A DNA stretch of 6,271 nt. It comes from an uncultured Eubacteriales bacterium (GTDB lineage: Bacteria; Bacillota; Clostridia; Oscillospirales; Oscillospiraceae). The notes below the pieces were generated by a model. The model made no database searches. It was given only the letters and a program-made list of their open reading frames with translations, and was not told the origin of the DNA. This document shows, piece by piece, positions 1 to 5,024 of the stretch. Made by a program: the position numbers and the translations under genes. The stretch's first letter is position 1. Each line of letters begins with the position of its first letter. The stretch covers positions 1 through 6,271 of the forward strand of contig OMQS01000169.1 of assembly GCA_900313295.1 (NCBI GenBank). Reading direction: 5' to 3'.

Positions 1-1
1 C

Positions 2-976
2 AATAATAATGAGTACCGGCTATACTGCACATTTGATGATCCGGAAGCGGCGGTAGAAAACGTTTATCGCGAACTTGAGAGCTTTATAAATCTCCTGAAG
101 GTAAAGTACAGCCTGCCTGATTTGTCCGTTGCTACCGCCGAAATGTATTACTATGCATCTGTTCGGCTTTTAGATGACTCCCTGCGGCCGGAATGGTACA
201 CCGAGTGCAGCGAAGAGTATATCAAAATGGATATTTTCTACGACATTTTTGAAAATGAAAAGGCCAACAATACAATTAGAAGCACTCTGGCCTCAAACAA
301 AAGAACACCGGCAAATGCCAGTACAAGTATAGATGTAATGGATCTTGATGTAGCGCTGCTTCTGCCGTATGATGAGTATACAGCATATCTTGAGGACAAC
401 AGCTTAACACTTAATGATGTGCAGGAGCATGTAGGAATAAATGCATTGGGTTTTGATATTGCAACGGGCATCTTATATGCCACTGCCCGTGCTACATCTC
501 CGAATTACGTTGAGTATGGATACCTTTCGCTTAAGGGCGATTGCACCAATTTCGTGTCCCAAATTCTCGCAAAGGGAGGTGTAGCTCAAGTCGTATATCC
601 AAGCGTGCTTTCCGGTTGGTGGCATACTACATTCGAAAATAAACTTGGAGTGACAAACCATAAGTATTCAAACTCTTGGGTTGGGGCAGACACTTTTGCA
701 CGATATATGGGCATAGGGTATACAAGCAGGAGCAATTATTTGTTCAGTGAAAACATTTCTGCCGGTGATTTTATTGCGACTGATAGCGATGATGACGGGG
801 ATTGGGGACACATGGGCTTTGTTACGGGAAAAAGAAGATATGATGCTTCTTTAGGCTACACTGATTATGAAGTGGCGCAGCATTCATCAAACTACCACAA
901 GTGGGCTAGTGAAGAAGGGAACGGTTGGAGCAAAGTTGGTTTAAATGGAGGGAGATACGCCAGAGTGCGGAGATAA
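2..976 (+). CDS. Amidase_6-type putative cysteine hydrolase, 5'-truncated by window edge
   Basis: This is the C-terminal part of a protein resembling the 'putative amidase domain' family (Amidase_6, papain/NlpC-P60-like fold), whose members are thought to cleave amide bonds, often in cell-wall or secreted contexts. The frame is open from base 2 to the TAA at 974-976 (324 residues visible). A TTG at 122 could be read as a start, but coding continues upstream (e.g. DDPEAAVENVYRELESF), so the true start lies outside the window. The C-terminal half carries the family signature GDCTNFVSQ, with the presumed nucleophile Cys at bases 542-544, preceded by NPxY-like 'SPNYVEYGY'. It is followed by SNSW, a GDFI segment, an Asp-rich stretch ending in WGHMGFV (candidate catalytic His at 809-811), and a second His in AQHSSNYHKW (881-883). 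The roughly 170-residue N-terminal part is unrecognised. Base composition is clearly AT-richer than the rest of the window. Substrate and secretion signal cannot be judged because the N-terminus is missing. Confidence 0.85.
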   Translation, partial: NNNEYRLYCTFDDPEAAVENVYRELESFINLLKVKYSLPDLSVATAEMYYYASVRLLDDSLRPEWYTECSEEYIKMDIFYDIFENEKANNTIRSTLASNKRTPANASTSIDVMDLDVALLLPYDEYTAYLEDNSLTLNDVQEHVGINALGFDIATGILYATARATSPNYVEYGYLSLKGDCTNFVSQILAKGGVAQVVYPSVLSGWWHTTFENKLGVTNHKYSNSWVGADTFARYMGIGYTSRSNYLFSENISAGDFIATDSDDDGDWGHMGFVTGKRRYDASLGYTDYEVAQHSSNYHKWASEEGNGWSKVGLNGGRYARVRR

Positions 977-1039
977 CGAACATCCCAATGAAAAAGCCGG
1001 TGAACCAGGGAATGAGGAAGTCTTGTCCTTACAGATTCC

Positions 1040-1075
1040 GCTTTCGCCGTTTCCTTTGCGAAGGAAAAAGAAAGC
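1040..1075. other. Imperfect stem-loop in the gap after the amidase gene
   Basis: The 153-base gap between the amidase gene and the next gene (977-1129) holds a possible hairpin. The inner arms are TTTCCTT (1050-1056) and AAGGAAA (1061-1067) around a TGCG loop, and the outer arms are GCTTTC (1040-1045) and GAAAGC (1070-1075), separated by an asymmetric internal loop. It lacks a following T-run, so it is not a typical intrinsic terminator. It could be a weak terminator, an RNA processing element or chance. I saw no convincing promoter in this gap. Confidence 0.3.
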
Positions 1076-1129
1076 CTTCTCCCGCATGATTTGGTGCAGC
1101 ACTGAAAAATGCAGAAAGCAGGGAACACT

Positions 1130-1570
1130 ATGAAAATGTTAAAAAAATACTGGAAATGGTCACTTTTGGGCGTGATCGCGGTGCTCGTAATACTTTTCTC
1201 GGTATGGCGTCCGGTGAGGTATCCTGCTGCGCAGGAATACATTATCGGCAGCGGCAACTGCCGCGGTGAGGTGGACACAGAGAAATACTTGAAGATCAGC
1301 GATGCCTTTGCCATTGGCGCAGACGAAAACGGCTGGGCTGTTTTCAAAAATCCTGCCAAAGCCCTCCACGCGCTGCGAACGCACTATGGCAAGGGGATCA
1401 GGGCTATTCAAAGGGAGTTTCACCTGCTGCCCCTTACCCCGTTGACTTACCATTCCTACGGTATGTATGGCTGGCAGCTTTCCGAGGGGACGAAAGAGGA
1501 AATGCAGCAAGCCGAATTCGTCAGCGGCTTTGTGGACATCTATGAAAACAGCTTCCGACGAACCTCGTGA
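1130..1570 (+). CDS. Hypothetical 146-aa membrane-anchored protein
   Basis: I do not recognise a named family; it resembles hypothetical proteins I associate with gut Firmicutes, but no function can be given. The start is taken as ATG at 1130 because AGGGAA (1120-1125) lies just upstream; an in-frame ATG at 1109 lacks such a site and would add seven residues. The N-terminus is basic (MKMLKKYWKW) and followed by one hydrophobic helix at about residues 11-26, consistent with a signal anchor or uncleaved signal peptide that puts the rest outside the cell. The soluble part (about 30-146) is compact and rich in aromatics: a GSGNC segment (40-44), AIGADENGWAVFKNP (61-75), a basic stretch AKALHALRTHYGKG, then LLPLTPLTYHSYGMYGW (99-115) and a C-terminal acidic helix ending DIYENSF. 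One Cys (44) is present, so there is no intramolecular disulfide. It is followed 41 bases later by a short peptide gene and probably shares its transcript. Confidence 0.7.
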   Translation: MKMLKKYWKWSLLGVIAVLVILFSVWRPVRYPAAQEYIIGSGNCRGEVDTEKYLKISDAFAIGADENGWAVFKNPAKALHALRTHYGKGIRAIQREFHLLPLTPLTYHSYGMYGWQLSEGTKEEMQQAEFVSGFVDIYENSFRRTS

Positions 1571-1598
1571 TTCGTACCCTGCATTTTTATACAAGATT

Positions 1599-1604
1599 AG
1601 GAGG
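1599..1604 (+). promoter_or_regulatory. Consensus ribosome binding site of the 24-aa ORF
   Basis: AGGAGG sits 7 bases before the ATG at 1612, an essentially ideal Shine-Dalgarno match and spacing. It is the main evidence that the short reading frame that follows is translated. Confidence 0.75.
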
Positions 1605-1611
1605 AGCGACT

Positions 1612-1686
1612 ATGCATTCTCGCGCGAAAGCATTACTGATCACGGCCGCTATCCTGTGCGCCTGCTTGATGGCCATAGAAACATAA
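1612..1686 (+). CDS. 24-aa hydrophobic small peptide
   Basis: This short frame runs from ATG at 1612 to TAA at 1684-1686 and encodes a 24-residue peptide. A basic head (MHSRAK) is followed by a hydrophobic core of about 15 residues (ALLITAAILCACLMA) and a short polar tail (IET). It looks like a single-pass mini membrane protein or an isolated signal-peptide or lipoprotein-leader-like segment; LCAC resembles a lipobox, but almost nothing follows the cysteines. A near-perfect ribosome binding site precedes it. It lies between two other small genes with envelope features, 41 bases after one stop and 23 bases before the next start, which suggests one transcript. Alternatives are a leader peptide affecting translation of the downstream gene, or the 5' remnant of a decayed lipoprotein gene, since the frame after the stop meets further stops. 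No homology is claimed. Confidence 0.55.
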   Translation: MHSRAKALLITAAILCACLMAIET

Positions 1687-1709
1687 AGTTGAAAAGGAGA
1701 TTTTTAAAA

Positions 1710-1910
1710 ATGGAGGCGCTTCGCCTGACCGTGGGATATTTTCTGGTGGCATTCCCGCCCCTGTTTGGTATCGGCCTGCTGCTGAAGCCGGAGCTGTTCT
1801 TCTATAAATTTTCGCCGAATGCGCCGTATGTGATAGCGGCAGCGCTGGTGGCCGTGATGGTTCTGTCCATGGCCCGCGCCTTCGGGTACTATCTGCTGAA
1901 AAAAGAGTAA
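1710..1910 (+). CDS. Hypothetical 66-aa two-helix membrane protein
   Basis: I do not recognise a family. The start is ATG at 1710, preceded by AGGAG (1695-1699) at a 10-base spacing; the frame is open further upstream, but no site there fits as well. Two hydrophobic segments are visible at about residues 6-25 (LTVGYFLVAFPPLFGIGLLL) and 40-57 (YVIAAALVAVMVLSMARA). They are joined by a loop with a KPELFFYKFSPNAP stretch, and the protein ends in a basic YLLKKE tail. This is the pattern of a small integral membrane hairpin protein. It is the last gene of the rightward cluster: after its TAA (1908-1910) there are 40 bases and then a strong terminator. Placement with the 24-aa and 146-aa genes suggests co-expression at the membrane; no function can be inferred. 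Confidence 0.65.
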   Translation: MEALRLTVGYFLVAFPPLFGIGLLLKPELFFYKFSPNAPYVIAAALVAVMVLSMARAFGYYLLKKE

Positions 1911-1950
1911 GAAAGCCGGCTCACGGCGGCGCAATGAAAACAAAGAAAAC

Positions 1951-1982
1951 AAAAGTCACTTCCCTCGGGGGAAGTGACTTTT
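1951..1982. terminator. Bidirectional intrinsic terminator between convergent genes
   Basis: A 14-base-pair perfect stem (left arm 1951-1964, right arm 1969-1982) closes on a TCGG loop. It ends in a T-run to 1984 on the + strand and is preceded by an A-rich tract (about 1936-1954) that becomes a T-rich tract on the - strand. It lies 40 bases after the rightward 66-aa gene and 14 bases beyond the stop of the leftward E2-like gene, so it can serve both. Confidence 0.92.
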
Positions 1983-1996
1983 TTCGTGGAAATAGC

Positions 1997-2824
1997 TTAT
2001 TCGGCCGGCGCGTTAAACGGCTGGGTCAGCACCTCGGGCTTGCACAGCAGGCGGCGGAAATCGTGGCAGAAGGCGGCGTATTCATACCCCGTGCAGATGC
2101 GCTCGTCCATGACGATGCCCAGAGGCATCATCTTGCGGCTGAGGTCGCCGGCCATGTAGTTGGGCACGGGCTTGCCCATGCACACGAAGACGCTGGTGGT
2201 GCCGAACTCGTAGCAGTGGTGGTGGATGAAGCTGGTCTTGATGGAGGCCAGATTGGTGATGAACAGGCTGGTGTGGAAGGGGGAAAGCTCGATGATCTTG
2301 CGGGGCAGCAGGCCGTGCCTGTCCAGAAAATAGGCAAGGCCGATGACAAAGCGGGGCAGCCCCGGCACGGAGAACATGAAGCGGGCAAAATGGTCGGTGC
2401 TGTTGCTCTGCTCCGTCTGCTGGTTGCCCTCGATGACCTTGCGGATCTTTTCGTTCACGGTGAACACCGTGTCCTCCGGCTCCAGATAGATCTTCAGCGT
2501 GGTCTCGCTGGGGGAGCCGTCCGCCAGCTTCTTCATGATGACGAAGGACACACAGAAGTGGTTGCGCTTGTAAATTTTGCGGTTCATGACGAAGTAGTTC
2601 AGCTTCGGGTTCTCCAGTGTGGCCTTGTAGTAGGCAGAGATAATGACGCTCATGTGGTTGAGTCGGATGCCCTGCCGCCGCTGATTGCGGATGAACTCCT
2701 TGATGACTTCCTCGTCGATGTTTTCCGTGATAGTGTTCCAGGCGTCATAGCGCTTGGGCATGATGTAGGGTATGGCTGCCACCAGGGGCGGCAGGTCTTT
2801 TACGCGGGTACCGTCGGGACGCAT
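1997..2824 (-). CDS. E2-like (2-oxoacid dehydrogenase acyltransferase catalytic domain) protein lacking the canonical active-site His
   Basis: This 275-residue protein matches the general pattern of the acyltransferase catalytic domain of E2 and of chloramphenicol acetyltransferases (PF00198-type fold). It has an N-terminal region with PKRYDAWNTITENID and LNHMSVIISAYYKATLENPKLNYFV (residues 23-79), a FHTSLFITNLASI segment (183-195) in place of the E2 'FTISNLG' element, and a C-terminal MPLGIVMDERICTGYEYAAF (233-252) at the position of the E2 DHRxxDG motif. The usual catalytic His is Glu241, and the Asp of the motif is Thr245 (DERICTG). Classical E2 or CAT chemistry is therefore doubtful. There is no lipoyl domain, and no E1 or E3 gene lies nearby. 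From memory, related Firmicute proteins share the DERIC pattern, so this may be a family trait rather than a defect. The start ATG (2822-2824) has AGAGGGGG 8 bases upstream and its own promoter. It is probably cytoplasmic; substrate unknown. Confidence 0.8.
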   Translation of the reverse strand: MRPDGTRVKDLPPLVAAIPYIMPKRYDAWNTITENIDEEVIKEFIRNQRRQGIRLNHMSVIISAYYKATLENPKLNYFVMNRKIYKRNHFCVSFVIMKKLADGSPSETTLKIYLEPEDTVFTVNEKIRKVIEGNQQTEQSNSTDHFARFMFSVPGLPRFVIGLAYFLDRHGLLPRKIIELSPFHTSLFITNLASIKTSFIHHHCYEFGTTSVFVCMGKPVPNYMAGDLSRKMMPLGIVMDERICTGYEYAAFCHDFRRLLCKPEVLTQPFNAPAE

Positions 2825-2854
2825 GGGATATTCCCCCTCTTGTTTGTTAAAGTT

Positions 2855-2883
2855 AGTATACAGGAAAACTGTGGGAATAGCAA
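2855..2883 (-). promoter_or_regulatory. Sigma-A-type promoter for the E2-like gene
   Basis: On the - strand, TTGCTA (2878-2883) and TATACT (2855-2860) are separated by exactly 17 bases. They lie about 30 bases before the start codon, with a purine-rich ribosome site between. The -35 box starts inside the gap only 5 bases from the stop of the upstream glycerate kinase gene, so the E2-like gene can be transcribed independently even though no terminator separates the two. Confidence 0.7.
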
Positions 2884-2888
2884 CCGGG

Positions 2889-4031
2889 TCACGACATTTT
2901 TCGCAGGCTTTCTACAAAATGCAAGAGATTTCGGGCGGTGAAGGCCAGGTGTTCCCCGCAGCGGGGCATGGCGTCCTCCAGGGGCGCCGGGTAGGGGTTG
3001 ATGGGGAAAATGCCGCTGACGCCGGCGGCATAGGCCTCGTCCATAGACGGCTCGCTGCCGCCTACCAGAGCGACCACCGGCACGCCCAGCTTTTGGGCGC
3101 GGCGAGCAACGCCGATGACGACCTTGCCCCGCAGACTCTGGCTGTCCAGCCGCCCCTCGCCGGTGATAACGAGGTCGGCATCCGCCGCCAGGCGATCAAA
3201 ATCTGTCAGCTCCAGCACCGTTTCGATGCCCATTTGCAGCTTTGCGCCGAGAAAGGCCACGCTGCCCGCTCCAAAGCCGCCGGCAGCGCCGCCACCGGAA
3301 AGATTCAACAGGGAAACACCCAGATCCCGCTCTGCCACCTGCGCCAGGTGCCGCAGGCCACTGTCCAGCAGGCGGACGGTCTGCGCGTCGGCACCCTTTT
3401 GCGGGGCGAATACGGCGGCGGCTCCGCTCTCGCCGCAGAGGGGGTTGTCAATGTCGCACATGGCCACCACCTCCGACTGCCGCAGCTGCGGCAGGACGCT
3501 TTCCATACGGATATGGGCAATGCGCCCCAGCGTCCTGCCCACCGGAACGAAGGCGTGACCCGTTTCATCCAAAAACTCCACGCCCAGCGCCGCGGCAGCG
3601 CCGCAGCCGCCGTCATTGGTGGCGCTGCCGCCCAGCCCCAGCACGATCCGCTCGGCGCCATGCTCCAGCGCGTGGGCTATGAGCTGCCCCACGCCGTAGG
3701 TGGTGGCGTCCGCCACACGCCGGTCTTCGCCTACCAGCGGCAGACCTGCGGCGGCGGCCATCTCCACTACGGCCGTCACGCCGTCGGGGAGCAGGCCGTA
3801 GCAGGCGGTCATGCTTTGGCCGTAAGGCCCCTGACAGGGTGCGCTGACCCGCTGCCCGCCTACGGCGGCGAGAAACGCATCCACGGTGCCCTCACCGCCG
3901 TCCGCCACGGGGAGGGAGCACACAGTGGCCTCCGGCTCCAGCCGGCGGATTTCCCGGGCAATAATGGTGCAGATCTCCGCCGAGGACAGGGAGCCTTTGA
4001 AGGAATCCGGTATCAAAATGTACTTGCTCAT
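2889..4031 (-). CDS. garK: Glycerate kinase (GarK/GlxK family)
   Basis: This is a cytoplasmic kinase of the glycerate kinase family (PF02595), which phosphorylates D-glycerate with ATP; the product isomer is normally 2-phosphoglycerate for this class, feeding lower glycolysis. The 380-residue length is typical. The diagnostic blocks are all present: IPDSFKGSLSS (7-17), PVADGGEGT (41-49), the EMAAAAGL block (90-97), TTYGVGQLI (110-118), GLGGSATNDGGCG (132-144), CDIDNPLCG (192-200) with FAPQKGA (208-214), GGGAAGGFGAG (246-256), and ITGEGRLDSQSLRGK (289-303) followed by GVA. No key element appears lost. The start is ATG at 4029-4031, with AGGGGGG 8 bases upstream. The frame extends to 4268, but that extension would overlap the transporter gene and does not look like this family. 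It lies 19 bases downstream of the EamA transporter gene, so the two probably form an operon. No terminator is evident after its TGA (2889-2891). Confidence 0.95.
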   Translation of the reverse strand: MSKYILIPDSFKGSLSSAEICTIIAREIRRLEPEATVCSLPVADGGEGTVDAFLAAVGGQRVSAPCQGPYGQSMTACYGLLPDGVTAVVEMAAAAGLPLVGEDRRVADATTYGVGQLIAHALEHGAERIVLGLGGSATNDGGCGAAAALGVEFLDETGHAFVPVGRTLGRIAHIRMESVLPQLRQSEVVAMCDIDNPLCGESGAAAVFAPQKGADAQTVRLLDSGLRHLAQVAERDLGVSLLNLSGGGAAGGFGAGSVAFLGAKLQMGIETVLELTDFDRLAADADLVITGEGRLDSQSLRGKVVIGVARRAQKLGVPVVALVGGSEPSMDEAYAAGVSGIFPINPYPAPLEDAMPRCGEHLAFTARNLLHFVESLRKMS

Positions 4032-4050
4032 GGCCGCTACCCCCCTGCGC

Positions 4051-4932
4051 TTACCGCGCCGCCTTGTGATCCATATGCCTGTTATACAGGAACATCCCGA
4101 CTCCGGCGCCGCAGATGAGGACATAGCCCACCACGCTCCAGCCGTCGGGTATCTGCCGGAAGAAAATGTAGCCCAGGGCGGCGGCAAAGAGGATCTGGGT
4201 GTAGTCGTACACGCTGATCTCCTTGGCGGGGGCGAGGAGGTAGGCCTGGGTGATGCCGAACTGCCCAATGCAGGCGCTGCAGCCGCACAGCAGCAGCATC
4301 AGCAGCTGGTGTCCTGTCAGGCGCACGGGGCTGAGCAGGAAGAAGGGCAGGGTGATGAGGGTGGAGAACAGGGAGAAATAGAACACGATCCGCAGGCTGT
4401 TTTCCCCTCGCTGCCCCAGCTTGCGCACAAAAGTATAGGCCAGACCCGCTGCCGCGCCGCTGACAAAGCCCGCCAGCGACGGCACAAGGGGCACGCCCTC
4501 AAACCCGGGCTTGATGATGAGTGCGCTGCCCAGAAGCGCCGTCAGCACGCCGGCCACCTGCATGGCGGAGGGGCGCTCCCGCAGCAGGAAGATGGAGAAA
4601 ATTATGGCGAAAAAGGGCGAGAGCTTGTTGAGCATGTTGGCGTCCGCCAGCACCAGATGGTCAATGGCATAGAAATTCAGCAGCATACCGATGGTGCCGA
4701 ACACCGCCCGTCCGACAAGGGAAGGCCAGCTGCCCTTCTCCGGTTTCAGCGGTACCCGCTTCACCGCCAGCAGCACGCTCACCAGGAGCAGCGCCGCAAA
4801 ATTGCGGAAAAACGCTTTTTCTGCCGTGGGCACATCTCCGGCCAGCCGGATGAACACCGACATCATGGAAAAGCCGAAGGCGGCAAATATGATGCAGGCA
4901 ATGCCCTTTATACGGGGACTGATCCTTTTCAT
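4051..4932 (-). CDS. EamA/DMT-family transporter
   Basis: This 293-residue integral membrane protein is of the drug/metabolite transporter superfamily, with two EamA repeats and about ten predicted helices. The helices are roughly at 9-29, 42-57, 72-90, 98-117, 123-141, 150-168, 181-200, 208-226, 242-260 and 266-284. The first repeat ends in LNKLSPFFAIIFSIFLLRERPS followed by a Gly-rich helix. The second has the equivalent YDYTQILFAAALGYIFFRQIPD at 242-263. Repeat duplication and these helix-5-like motifs are typical of the family, whose members export or exchange amino acids, nucleotides, sugars or other metabolites; substrate cannot be predicted from sequence. The start ATG (4930-4932) has AAGGAG 10 bases upstream. 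It is the first gene of the operon with glycerate kinase, which allows but does not prove a role in moving glycerate or a related acid. Confidence 0.9.
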   Translation of the reverse strand: MKRISPRIKGIACIIFAAFGFSMMSVFIRLAGDVPTAEKAFFRNFAALLLVSVLLAVKRVPLKPEKGSWPSLVGRAVFGTIGMLLNFYAIDHLVLADANMLNKLSPFFAIIFSIFLLRERPSAMQVAGVLTALLGSALIIKPGFEGVPLVPSLAGFVSGAAAGLAYTFVRKLGQRGENSLRIVFYFSLFSTLITLPFFLLSPVRLTGHQLLMLLLCGCSACIGQFGITQAYLLAPAKEISVYDYTQILFAAALGYIFFRQIPDGWSVVGYVLICGAGVGMFLYNRHMDHKAAR

Positions 4933-4971
4933 TTGGGATATGCTCCTTTTTCTTTTGCTTTTCAGATGGAT

Positions 4972-5000
4972 ATTATACTAAATAAAAGCGGAAAAAGCAT
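4972..5000 (-). promoter_or_regulatory. Promoter of the transporter-glycerate kinase operon
   Basis: On the - strand a perfect TATAAT -10 box lies at 4972-4977, about 40 bases before the EamA start codon. The -35 region is poor: TGCTTT (4994-4999, 16-base spacing) or ATGCTT (4995-5000, 17-base spacing). It overlaps the distal arm of the upstream gene's terminator hairpin. The spacer is AT-rich. The -10 assignment is good; the -35 is uncertain. Confidence 0.55.
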
Positions 5001-5020
5001 CCCCCGATCGGGATGCTTTT
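4993..5020 (-). terminator. Intrinsic terminator of the Wzy/WaaL-like gene
   Basis: An 11-base-pair stem (AAAAGCATCCC at 4993-5003 with its complement at 5010-5020) closes on a 6-base loop with an internal CCCGATCGGG palindrome. Read on the - strand it starts 4 bases after the TAA of the upstream gene and ends in TTTTT, fitting a Rho-independent terminator. On the + strand it is also followed by a T-rich run, but no + strand gene needs it. Confidence 0.85.
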
Positions 5021-5024
5021 CACA

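Noticed and set aside
988..1089. 33-codon + strand frame starting ATG at 988 in the amidase downstream gap
   Set aside because: There is no ribosome site before the ATG, and the product is a highly basic string without hydrophobic core or recognisable pattern.
1467..1709. Upstream extension of the 66-aa gene frame to 1467
   Set aside because: It would overlap the 146-aa gene and the 24-aa frame. The ATG at 1710 with AGGAG upstream gives a clean two-helix protein, and the upstream residues look non-coding.
1934..2941. Long + strand open frame (335 codons) opposite the E2-like gene
   Set aside because: It is the antisense shadow of a high-GC gene. The translation is low-complexity, rich in His/Gly/Val/Ala/Asp and without family features, it has no ribosome site, and it crosses the bidirectional terminator and the promoter of the opposite gene.
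2772..4118. Long + strand open frame (448 codons) opposite glycerate kinase
   Set aside because: The other strand has complete glycerate kinase motifs in order. This frame gives composition-biased protein with no motif and no start signals.
4032..4268. Upstream extension of the glycerate kinase frame to a start at 4268
   Set aside because: The extension would overlap the transporter gene by over 200 bases, its residues are Pro/Ser/Arg-rich and unlike the family, and the ATG at 4031 has a proper ribosome site and matches the family N-terminus.
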